Source: Oligoflexus sp. (GTDB lineage: Bacteria > Bdellovibrionota_B > Oligoflexia > Oligoflexales > Oligoflexaceae). From it: DNA of 6,807 bases. Position numbers and translations under genes: made by a program. The DNA lies in the NCBI GenBank assembly GCA_030151925.1, contig JASLCY010000534.1:1-6807 (forward strand), in the 5' to 3' direction. Shown piece by piece: positions 1 to 6,221 of the stretch (position 1 is the first letter of the stretch; each line of letters opens with the position of its first letter). The notes beneath the pieces were generated by a model, which saw only the letters and a list, made by a program, of their open reading frames with translations, did not search any database and was not told the origin of the DNA.

Positions 1-164
1 TCGGCAATGAAGACCTCAGCTCCTCGCAGATCCGCGCGAAGCGCAACCTTCTCCTCAGCCGCACCAGCCAGCTCATCTCGGGCCTCGTGGACGTTCAAAA
101 GCTGGATAGCGACCGTCTCGGTGGCGACGTGAACAGCTACTGCCGTGCTGCGATCAACCAATAA
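1..164 (+). CDS. C-terminal end of an unrecognised protein (5' end outside window)
   Basis: The frame beginning at position 3 is open from the window edge and ends in a TAA stop at 162-164, giving the last 53 residues of a protein. The tail is polar and probably helical, with basic residues in the segment QIRAKRNLLLSR, then a short stretch ending SYCRAAINQ. It has no membrane segment and a single cysteine seven residues from the end. I do not recognise the family. Codon choice is GC-rich like the neighbouring genes, and a perfect 10-bp inverted repeat follows the stop within 25 bases, which supports a genuine gene end. The segment is too short to assign a function. Confidence 0.6.
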   Translation, partial: GNEDLSSSQIRAKRNLLLSRTSQLISGLVDVQKLDSDRLGGDVNSYCRAAINQ

Positions 165-187
165 GTCTTTATTTTAACTAAAGAATT

Positions 188-221
188 AAGAGCCTCTCGG
201 TCCTTTGGGCCAGAGGCTCTT
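188..221 (+). terminator. Hairpin terminator after the first gene
   Basis: The arms AAGAGCCTCT (188-197) and AGAGGCTCTT (212-221) are perfect 10-bp inverted repeats. After one bulged C, the stem continues with GGTCC against GGGCC (one G-T pair) around a TTT loop at 204-206. The stem lies 24 bases after the stop codon of the upstream gene. The run of T on the 3' side is interrupted (TCTTCGCTTGTT), so termination may be less efficient than at a canonical site. The A-rich 5' flank and T-containing 3' flank mean it could also act weakly on the opposite strand. Confidence 0.75.
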
Positions 222-227
222 CGCTTG

Positions 228-262
228 TTGCGGCCAGTGCGAAATAATGTGATATTGAGAAC
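228..262 (+). promoter_or_regulatory. Weak candidate promoter with Fur-like hexamers for the iron permease
   Basis: Between the terminator and the permease start lies an AT-rich patch. TTGCGG (228-233) and TGATAT (250-255) could serve as -35 and -10 boxes with a 16-base spacer, but both match the consensus poorly. The same patch holds three hexamers resembling the Fur unit GATAAT: AATAAT (243-248, 5/6), GATATT (251-256, 5/6) and GAGAAC (257-262, 4/6). Iron-uptake permeases are often Fur-repressed, which is why I note it, but the match is modest and could be chance in AT-rich DNA. Confidence 0.22.
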
Positions 263-297
263 GGTTGTCAGAATCCAGACCCGCCACGAGATTTAAT

Positions 298-2214
298 ATG
301 CTCAAACGCCTTTGTCTAACGCTATCCTTCTTGTTTTCCCTCAGTTCCCCGGCCCGCGCAGAAGAGCAGCATTCGCCGCGCATGCTCGTTCATTTGCTGG
401 ACTACCTCGCGAAGGACTATCCCGGAGCGATAGGTGAGGACGGCAAGGTCATCTCCGATTCGGAATTCAACGAACAAAAGGAATTCGCCGAGACGGCTTA
501 TAAAAACAGCCTCGATATCCCCGAGCTCAACGGTCAGGACCGGTTGAAAGCGGGCATCAAGGAGCTGCATGAGGCGATCGAAGCGAAGGCTCCGCCCAGC
601 AAGATCACGCCTATGGCGCGTGAGCTCCAGCAGCAGGTGATCGTCGCGACCAAGATGGAAGTCGCGCCCCAGCACTGGCCGGACGCGGAGAAAGCGAAGC
701 AGCTGTTCGCCGCGAACTGCGTGCTTTGTCACGGGCAGACCGGTGCCGGCGACGGCCCCGCCGGCGTGAGCCTCGATCCGAAACCTGCGAATTTCCTGAG
801 CCACGAACGCATGGACGTGGCTTCGCCGCTCGGCACCTTCAACACCATTCGTCTCGGCGTCACCGGCACGGGCATGACGCCCTTCCCGCAGCTCTCGGAT
901 GAAGAGACCTGGGCGCTCGCCTTTTACGTCGTGGGCCTGAGGCATCAGAAACCGCAGGAAGTTCCGGCGAGCCTTACCTTCGATCAGACGCTCCTGAATC
1001 AGGCCGCGACGATGAGCGATATCGATCTTGCGCGCGCCTTGAACGTCGAGCTCAACGACACGACCGGCAAACTCGCGGCCGTCCGCCTGCATCAGGAATC
1101 GGCCGAGACCGTGAATACGCTCGCTCTCGCGCGCGCCTATCTGAACGATGCGGAGAAGGCTTACGGCGCGGGGGATAAAGGCCAGGCGAAAGATAAGGCT
1201 TTGCGCTCTTACCTGGAAGGCGTGGAACCGGTCGAGCCGCGGTTGAAAGCGCAGGACGCCCAGATGGTGACCCGCGTCGAGACTTCGATGCTCGCGGTTC
1301 GCGGCGCGATCGAACAAAACAAGACCGCTGCGGAATTGCATGAAGCCGTGGTCAAGGCCCAGGCCGACCTCGACGCTGCGGATAACGCGCTCAAGGCCCA
1401 GGGCATCGACCGGCGCGTGGCGTTCGCGGCCGCTTCGGGAATCCTGCTCCGGGAAGGCTTCGAAGCCGCCCTTCTTATACTTTCCCTCCTCAGCGTGATT
1501 CGCGCCCTCGGCGCCCGCCGCGCGGCCCTGTGGGTTCACGGCGGCTGGATCCTGGCGCTCGCGCTCGGTTTCCTCTGCTGGTTCCTGGTCGGCGTGGTGT
1601 TCGACGTGAGCGGCGCCCAACGCGAGCTCATGGAAGGCACGACTTCGCTCTTCGCGGTCCTCGTCCTCATCACGGTCGGCTTCTGGCTGCATAAACACAG
1701 CGAGATAAACCGTTGGACGCGGTTCCTCAAAGAGAAGGTCCAAGACGCGATCGACGGCAAAAACCTCTTCGGCCTCGCGACCATCTCGTTCCTCGCTGTC
1801 TTCCGCGAAGCCCTCGAAACCGTCTTGTTCCTGCGCGTGCTTTGGTTCGAAGCGGACAGCGCCGCGAAATCAGCGATGGTCAGCGGCACGGTCATCACGA
1901 TCGCGGTGATCATCCTCGCCTCGTGGGCAGCGGTGAAATACAGCGCGAAACTGCCGGTCAACAAGCTGTTCCAGATCTCGGCCTATATCATGGCCGTGCT
2001 GGCGTTCATCCTTACGGGCAAAGGCGTGCATTCGCTGCAAGAGAGCGGCGTGGTCGGCGTCCACGAACTCCTCAGCGGCCTCCGCTGGGACTTGGCAGGC
2101 GTCTTCCCGACCATCGAAACGCTGGGTTCGCAGCTGCTCATCATGATGATCATCGCCATACTTTGGATCCAAGGACGCAAACCTTCGCCAGCTAAGGCAG
2201 AGACGGCTTCCTGA
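298..2214 (+). CDS. Cytochrome c/FTR1 family iron permease (fused)
   Basis: This 638-residue protein joins a periplasmic cytochrome c domain to an FTR1-type iron permease. I chose ATG 298 over TTG 265 because it opens directly on a signal peptide (residues 1-21, cleavage at ARA/EE) with a GAG-type ribosome site seven bases upstream. Residues 141-145 are the haem site CVLCH, and M193 in GMTPFP is the likely distal haem ligand. A helical, charged stretch (about 220-375) leads to seven predicted membrane segments near 378-400, 412-438, 448-470, 490-514, 527-549, 557-578 and 609-627. The two iron-binding REXXE motifs of the family are present as REGFE (385-389, first segment) and REALE (503-507, fourth segment). 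In the family these carry iron across the inner membrane. The haem domain presumably handles the linked redox step, though that is inference. No EfeO, EfeB, FtrA or other usual partner is adjacent, and terminators flank the gene, so it is probably monocistronic. Confidence 0.93.
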   Translation: MLKRLCLTLSFLFSLSSPARAEEQHSPRMLVHLLDYLAKDYPGAIGEDGKVISDSEFNEQKEFAETAYKNSLDIPELNGQDRLKAGIKELHEAIEAKAPPSKITPMARELQQQVIVATKMEVAPQHWPDAEKAKQLFAANCVLCHGQTGAGDGPAGVSLDPKPANFLSHERMDVASPLGTFNTIRLGVTGTGMTPFPQLSDEETWALAFYVVGLRHQKPQEVPASLTFDQTLLNQAATMSDIDLARALNVELNDTTGKLAAVRLHQESAETVNTLALARAYLNDAEKAYGAGDKGQAKDKALRSYLEGVEPVEPRLKAQDAQMVTRVETSMLAVRGAIEQNKTAAELHEAVVKAQADLDAADNALKAQGIDRRVAFAAASGILLREGFEAALLILSLLSVIRALGARRAALWVHGGWILALALGFLCWFLVGVVFDVSGAQRELMEGTTSLFAVLVLITVGFWLHKHSEINRWTRFLKEKVQDAIDGKNLFGLATISFLAVFREALETVLFLRVLWFEADSAAKSAMVSGTVITIAVIILASWAAVKYSAKLPVNKLFQISAYIMAVLAFILTGKGVHSLQESGVVGVHELLSGLRWDLAGVFPTIETLGSQLLIMMIIAILWIQGRKPSPAKAETAS

Positions 2215-2226
2215 GCTTTGAAGAGC

Positions 2227-2263
2227 AAAGGCGGCCAGGAGTTTCTCCTCGGCTGCCTTTTTC
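2227..2263 (+). terminator. Strong intrinsic terminator of the iron permease gene
   Basis: Thirteen bases after the stop codon a long stem forms. AAAGGC (2227-2232) pairs with GCCTTT (2255-2260), a G-T pair and GCC/GGC continue it past one bulged C (2250), and AGGAG (2237-2241) pairs with CTCCT (2245-2249) around a TTT loop. A run of five T (2258-2262) follows at the base. This is the standard form of a Rho-independent terminator, and it isolates the permease from the next gene. Confidence 0.9.
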
Positions 2264-2343
2264 GCAAAAAGGCCAGCGCTCTTCTTCGCTCCTTCCTCTA
2301 GCGATTTTGAAATATTTCCGCGCCCATCCTTTCTCCGTTCCCC

Positions 2344-2389
2344 ATCTTCGAATATCTGCTTCTCTATCTTTGAATATCTATCTTGAAAT
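2344..2389 (+). repeat. Phased AT-rich direct repeats upstream of the lectin gene promoter
   Basis: ATCTTCGAATATCT (2344-2357) recurs as ATCTTTGAATATCT (2366-2379), 13 of 14 bases identical, at an offset of 22 bases, close to two helical turns. A shortened copy, ATCTTGAAAT (2380-2389), follows immediately and overlaps the -35 box of the predicted promoter. A looser relative, ATTTTGAAATAT, lies upstream at 2304-2315. The two full copies sit upstream of the -35 box, where an activator would bind. The repeat itself is seen directly; the regulatory role is inferred. The rest of 2264-2447 is pyrimidine-rich with no gene. Confidence 0.5.
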
Positions 2390-2410
2390 TATGGAACCTC
2401 TTCCTATATT
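2383..2410 (+). promoter_or_regulatory. Sigma70-type promoter for the beta-helix/ricin gene
   Basis: TTGAAA (2383-2388) and TATATT (2405-2410) each match the -35 and -10 consensus at five of six positions and are separated by 16 bases. Transcription would start near 2417, leaving a leader of about 30 bases that contains the ribosome site AAAGGAA (2434-2440), eight bases ahead of ATG 2448. This is the best promoter-like sequence in the window. Confidence 0.6.
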
Positions 2411-2447
2411 GGGGATATACGTAGGTCTTAATCAAAGGAAATTGCTT

Positions 2448-3926
2448 ATGAAACGCACAACATTGTCGACTGGTCGCATGCTCGCCGCATGCATCATGGC
2501 TACATCATTCGCCCCTCTCGCTGTCGCCAACGACGGCCATTTGCCTCTGATCGTCGTCGGTCGCGGCGACGACTCCCAGGATGGTTCCTGTACGGGTGCG
2601 GCTAATCGCTGCAACCTGCGCGCGGCCGTCGCCAAAGCCCTGAGCGCCGCTAATGGCGAGGCTATCATTCAGTTGGACGTCCCTTCCGTGGTATCTCTCG
2701 GCGAGATCGGCATCAATCCGAACGGAGGAGCCGCCCACCTTATCATCCAGAGCGGACAGGCCACTCAAATCACAGGCCAGAATTCCTCCAAGCTCTTTTC
2801 GATCGGTCCCCAGGCCAAGGTTGAGTTGGAGCAACTCGAAATCTTCAATTTCACCGTCGGTTATAGCGCTTCCGTCGTAAGCAACGCCGGACAGCTCTCC
2901 CTCCGCGACACCGTATTCCGCAACAATCAAATCACTTGCTCCGGCAGCGGCGTGCTTACAGCCTATGCCGCTTGTTACAACGGCGCCGCCATCAGCAATA
3001 CGGGCGTCCTGACCCTCCTCGACGGCGCTCGTTTCGAGCAGAACCAGACTGCGGCGACAGCTTACAACGGAGCTTCGAGCAGCGCGACCAATACGGCCGG
3101 CGCTATCCTCTCTTCGGGTCAGATCATTCTCGATGGTGAAGTCCACTTTATCGGCAACATAGCCAAGGCTACTGCGAATGCGGTGCCTCGCGGCGGCGCT
3201 CCTACCAGTGCCTCGGCCTCAGCGAGCGGCGGCGCGATCTCCGCGGATGGTTCCATCAAGGTCACAGACGCCGGCCAGGGACGCTGCTACTTCTCAGGCA
3301 ACTCGGCCGTAGCCGCCGCCTCAGCCCCTCAAGGCGGCAGCGTGCAGCAGAGCAGCAGCGGCGGTGCCATCGCCCTCACATCGGCCGCGGTTTCGCCCGG
3401 TTTGAAGGACAAATGCCGCTTCGATGGAAATAGCGCCCAGCAAGGCAACGACATCAATCTCGACACCGGCAGCTTACAATCCGGCGGTGAGATCAGAACG
3501 GGCGTCGACTACCTCCTGGTCTCCCGCTACAGCAACAAATGCCTCGACGTCAAAGATTTGAATACTCAGAACGGCGCTACGACCCAGCAGTGGGAATGTT
3601 TCGGCGGCGATAATCAGCGTTTTCGTTTCGTGGATGAAGGCGACGGATTCTACTCGATCGTCGGCAAGGCCTCGCAACGCTGCCTGAGCGCTCAGGCCGT
3701 CCAGTATGAAGACGGCACGCCCGCTATCATGTGGGACTGCCACAGCGGGCCGGATCAAAAGCTGAGGGCCGCGAAGGTCGGGGACGGCCTCTATGAGCTG
3801 CGTTTCTCTCATAGCGACAAGTGCCTCGACATCGACGGCCCGACTGCGAACAATGGTGCGAAAGCCCAGCAATGGCAGTGCTTCTCCAGCGCTAATCAGC
3901 AGTGGATCCTTCGTCCCGCCGATTAG
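2448..3926 (+). CDS. Secreted CSLREA-like/beta-helix protein with C-terminal ricin-type lectin domain
   Basis: The product is 492 residues. ATG 2448 is chosen because AAAGGAA precedes it and a Sec signal peptide follows (residues 1-27, cleavage at AVA/N); the frame is open further upstream but that stretch holds the promoter. Residues 45-65 (C48, C55, NLRAAV, then AANG) resemble the CSLREA segment found at the N-terminus of many secreted beta-helix proteins. From about 65 to 350 the chain is rich in Gly, Ala, Ser and Asn, with repeats starting NGAAI (178), AGAI (217), GGAI (261) and GGAI (305), each leading to an F-x-x-N turn, as in a parallel beta-helix. Residues 360-492 form a ricin-type beta-trefoil of three units at exact 47-residue spacing, with cysteine pairs C365/C384, C412/C431 and C459/C478. 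Units 1 and 3 keep CLD and an N-Q pair; unit 2 reads CLS and D-Q, so it may not bind sugar. It probably binds glycans outside the cell. No catalytic motif is evident. Confidence 0.82.
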   Translation: MKRTTLSTGRMLAACIMATSFAPLAVANDGHLPLIVVGRGDDSQDGSCTGAANRCNLRAAVAKALSAANGEAIIQLDVPSVVSLGEIGINPNGGAAHLIIQSGQATQITGQNSSKLFSIGPQAKVELEQLEIFNFTVGYSASVVSNAGQLSLRDTVFRNNQITCSGSGVLTAYAACYNGAAISNTGVLTLLDGARFEQNQTAATAYNGASSSATNTAGAILSSGQIILDGEVHFIGNIAKATANAVPRGGAPTSASASASGGAISADGSIKVTDAGQGRCYFSGNSAVAAASAPQGGSVQQSSSGGAIALTSAAVSPGLKDKCRFDGNSAQQGNDINLDTGSLQSGGEIRTGVDYLLVSRYSNKCLDVKDLNTQNGATTQQWECFGGDNQRFRFVDEGDGFYSIVGKASQRCLSAQAVQYEDGTPAIMWDCHSGPDQKLRAAKVGDGLYELRFSHSDKCLDIDGPTANNGAKAQQWQCFSSANQQWILRPAD

Positions 3927-6085
3927 AATTCCTCCGGAAAGAACTGGGGGCAAGGATCGGCGGAAGACTTCGCGAACTTGCTGGTCACGACCGCGTTGTT
4001 CAGATCCTTCACATCGTAGGCCTTGAGTCCGAAAGCCGAGAGCGTCAGGATCCGGCCATCGATCTGGAACACGCGGTTCACGTCGAGCGAGTTCGACTGA
4101 TCTTGCCACCACTGCACGTTGTCCATGAGCGCGATGCACTGGCTCGGGATCATGTCCACGTGCGTGAGACGGCCGGCTTCTACCAGTTTATCGCCTTGGA
4201 ACGAGAGCATCAGGGCGCCGCTGAAGGTCCTTTTGCTGACCTCGCCTTTCAGGGTATCGCCGGTCAGCTCCACGAGAGGCATGCCGATCAATTTCGAGGT
4301 CTCGTCATAGAAGAAGGCGTGCGGATTGCTGGTCACTTCCGAGTTCGATCCGCGCGTCCCGTAGATATGGTTGTCGATGCGGTTCATTTCCGAAGGGTTC
4401 GAGATATCGAAGAGTGAAACCTGCAAGCCCTGGTACCAGGCGAAGTCCCCTTCATCGAGCGCATCGAAGCCGATGCCGAGAAGGCGGCCGTCCGCCAGGA
4501 GATGCATGTAGGTCGAGAAGCCGGGGATCTTCAGGCCGCTCAGGAGCTTGGGTTTGCTCACGTCCTTAAGGTCGAAGGCATAGAGCGGATCGGTCTTCTT
4601 GAATGTCACGATATAGGCTTTGTCATCGATATAACGAACCGAACGGATATCCTCGGTCGTGCCGAAGTTATCGATACGCGCCAGATCCTTCAGGCTTTGC
4701 GTGGCTGGATCGAGCTTGAGCACGACCAGGTGGTTCTGCGCGACGTTCGGGCCGCTCTGCTCGAAAAGGTTGCCGGTACTGGTCGCGATCACGAGGTTCT
4801 GGTCATCGTTCACCGCGTGGAGGGACCAACGGTCCTTGATATGGCCGACGACTTCCCCTTCACCGAGCGGCGAGAGTTCGCCGTTCTGCTGATTGATGCC
4901 TATCTGGCGAATGAAGACCCGCTCGTCGATCGAACCGCTCCAATCGAGTCCCGAGTAGTAGCTCGAGCTGAGCCAGTCGATCTTGTTTTTCAGCAGGTAG
5001 AGCGATTGTCCCGAAACATAGACGCCGTCGCCGGCGCCGATGGAAGCGAACGTTCTCTCCGGTTGGGCCGCGTCGTCGATATTCAAAGTGATGGTCTTGG
5101 CGATCGAATAATCGAAGTCGGCGATCTTCCTCTTCATGACCGAAGAGCAGGCCACGCCGGAGATCGTGTTGTTTTCGATCTTCGCGCGGGTCGGTTTTTG
5201 CAGCCCGGTCGCGTAGCCGTCAAAGGCCCTTTTCGCGGCTGGATCGTTATACCAGGCCTCCTGGCTGAACTCCGACCAGTCGATGGGGGTTTCTTCGACA
5301 CCGAGCTGATCGTTGAGCACGAGGATCAGCTGATTGCCGATCAGGCGGCTGTCGAGGAATTGGCCTTGGTAGTCCTTCTTGGAGATTAACTGGGGCAGGG
5401 CTTTGGCCTGGGTTTGATATTCGCTCACCCGGACCTTGTTTTGCAGGTTTTTCTCGATCACGACGAGTTTGTGGCCGGCGGCGAACATCTCGACCGATCC
5501 CTGCGAGGCGAGGTTGATCGATCCTTCGACCTTGAGGCTCGCCCGGTCGATCACCTGGATGGTGTTGAAGCTTTGCGCGAAGATCTGGTCGACGCCGACT
5601 TTGAAACGATCCGATTCATCGACGCCCTGGACTTGGACATTGGTTTTGCCGTCGCTCGCCTTCGCAGCGCTCGCTGCCGTGTCGCTCGTCGCAGAATCGT
5701 TCGAGCTTGCCGAACCCTCGGAATCCGTCGACGCATCACCATAGACGCGGCCGTAGCTGTCGCTCTTCTCCCATTCCACCTCCTGCTGGATCATCATCGC
5801 GAGGTCGCCCTTTTGCTGAACCCATTGCGCAGCGAGAGATTTCTCCAGATCCGCCGCGAGTTCGTCGCAGTTCGCGTAGCGGCCGAGGCCGTTGTTGCGA
5901 TCGGGCGCTTGTTTAGCCAGCTTCTTGGCAGCGGTCAGCGCGAGGGGTTCACCGTAGTGGCTGGTGACCGCGGGTTTGTCGTCCGCGGAACGATAACCGA
6001 GGATCTTCGAAGGAGAGCCGCATCCAGGCAGGGCTACGAGGCCTAGAGCGATGAGGAGCGAGGCTTTGGGAAGCGAGTTTTGCAT
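3923..6085 (-). CDS. Lipoprotein with beta-propeller domain distantly related to WD-40 (PF09826/COG4880 type)
   Basis: The 720-residue product starts with a lipoprotein signal ending in the lipobox LPGC (C22); the following Gly-Ser suggests an outer-membrane rather than inner-membrane anchor if Lol sorting applies. The ATG has AAGGA ten bases upstream on its strand (6096-6100). Residues 30-115 are charged and helical, then a Ser/Ala/Asp-rich linker (118-146) leads to TNVQVQGVDESD (148-159), the hallmark opening of this propeller family. Other family-like stretches are TFKKTDPLYAFDLKDVSKP (494-512), IPGFSTYMHLLADGRLLGIG (520-539) and the GSNSEV...HAFFYD region (579-594). In similar proteins the blades form a secreted or surface propeller; the biochemical role is not established, and I see no enzyme motif. 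Four cysteines besides C22 (73, 313, 650, 712) could form disulphides. Its stop codon overlaps that of the convergent lectin gene, with no terminator between them. The tRNA nucleotidyltransferase-like gene lies 136 bases upstream on the same strand. Confidence 0.88.
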   Translation of the reverse strand: MQNSLPKASLLIALGLVALPGCGSPSKILGYRSADDKPAVTSHYGEPLALTAAKKLAKQAPDRNNGLGRYANCDELAADLEKSLAAQWVQQKGDLAMMIQQEVEWEKSDSYGRVYGDASTDSEGSASSNDSATSDTAASAAKASDGKTNVQVQGVDESDRFKVGVDQIFAQSFNTIQVIDRASLKVEGSINLASQGSVEMFAAGHKLVVIEKNLQNKVRVSEYQTQAKALPQLISKKDYQGQFLDSRLIGNQLILVLNDQLGVEETPIDWSEFSQEAWYNDPAAKRAFDGYATGLQKPTRAKIENNTISGVACSSVMKRKIADFDYSIAKTITLNIDDAAQPERTFASIGAGDGVYVSGQSLYLLKNKIDWLSSSYYSGLDWSGSIDERVFIRQIGINQQNGELSPLGEGEVVGHIKDRWSLHAVNDDQNLVIATSTGNLFEQSGPNVAQNHLVVLKLDPATQSLKDLARIDNFGTTEDIRSVRYIDDKAYIVTFKKTDPLYAFDLKDVSKPKLLSGLKIPGFSTYMHLLADGRLLGIGFDALDEGDFAWYQGLQVSLFDISNPSEMNRIDNHIYGTRGSNSEVTSNPHAFFYDETSKLIGMPLVELTGDTLKGEVSKRTFSGALMLSFQGDKLVEAGRLTHVDMIPSQCIALMDNVQWWQDQSNSLDVNRVFQIDGRILTLSAFGLKAYDVKDLNNAVVTSKFAKSSADPCPQFFPEEF

Positions 6086-6143
6086 CGTGTGAGTATCCTT
6101 GTCCGTAGCCGATGGTCATGGCTGTGAGCGATACACACTTCTC

Positions 6144-6161
6144 GGAGTTCTGTCGAACTCT
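6144..6161. repeat. GAGTTC-N4-GAACTC palindrome upstream of the propeller gene
   Basis: GAGTTC (6145-6150) and GAACTC (6155-6160) are perfect 6-bp inverted repeats around TGTC, extended by one G-T pair. The palindrome lies about 60 bases upstream of the propeller start codon. It has no T-run on either strand, so a terminator is unlikely; a protein-binding site or leader hairpin is possible. Confidence 0.4.
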
Positions 6162-6171
6162 TGGGATGCTC

Positions 6172-6209
6172 AAGCGGCCCTTTCCGTATACCTGCGTATA
6201 CTGCCGCTT
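6172..6209. repeat. Nested inverted repeats with twin GTATAC palindromes
   Basis: AAGCGGC (6172-6178) and GCCGCTT (6203-6209) are perfect 7-bp inverted repeats enclosing two GTATAC palindromes (6186-6191 and 6196-6201). The palindromes lie 10 bases apart, within the direct repeat CGTATAC, and can themselves pair around a CTGC loop. The whole could fold in RNA after the nucleotidyltransferase-like gene (stop at 6222), but no U-run follows on that strand, so a standard Rho-independent terminator is not supported. The 10-base spacing places both palindromes on one face of the helix, as in an operator. Confidence 0.45.
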
Positions 6210-6213
6210 CCAA
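6185..6213 (-). promoter_or_regulatory. Candidate promoter for the propeller lipoprotein gene
   Basis: On the minus strand TTGGAA (6213-6208) and TATACG (6190-6185) are separated by 17 bases and each match the sigma70 consensus at four of six positions. The GTATAC palindromes occupy the -10 box and spacer. A competing choice is TCGACA (6156-6151), a 5/6 match to the -35 box but with a poor -10 box near 6133-6128. Transcription from the former gives a leader of about 95 bases. Confidence 0.28.
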
Positions 6214-6221
6214 AGGAGGGT

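Noticed and set aside
265..297. TTG start for the permease
   Set aside because: It would place eleven polar residues before a complete signal peptide; ATG 298 starts that signal directly.
322..1743. Long open frame on the minus strand inside the permease gene (473 codons)
   Set aside because: It mirrors the GC-rich codons of the permease, is rich in Arg, His and Glu without any recognisable domain, and the plus frame carries the haem and REXXE motifs.
2307..2447. Upstream extension of the lectin gene frame to ATG 2307
   Set aside because: The stretch holds the best promoter in the window and the repeats, while ATG 2448 has a good ribosome site and a signal peptide.
3092..3400. Tandem nucleotide repeat array inside the beta-helix coding region
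   Set aside because: The repetition is at the protein level (GGAI units 39-44 residues apart); the DNA copies are too diverged to be a tandem repeat or CRISPR.
4502..5389. 295-codon open frame on the plus strand inside the propeller gene
   Set aside because: The minus frame has clear family motifs across this span. The plus product resembles no family and is a typical shadow of a GC-rich gene. The same applies to the frame at 5414-6046.
6145..6160. LexA (SOS) box
   Set aside because: The half-sites are in the order GTTC-N4-GAAC, the inverse of the GAAC-N4-GTTC box, and the downstream gene has no link to DNA repair.
6172..6209. Rho-independent terminator for the nucleotidyltransferase-like gene
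   Set aside because: The paired stem is interrupted by an asymmetric loop and no U-run follows on the minus strand.
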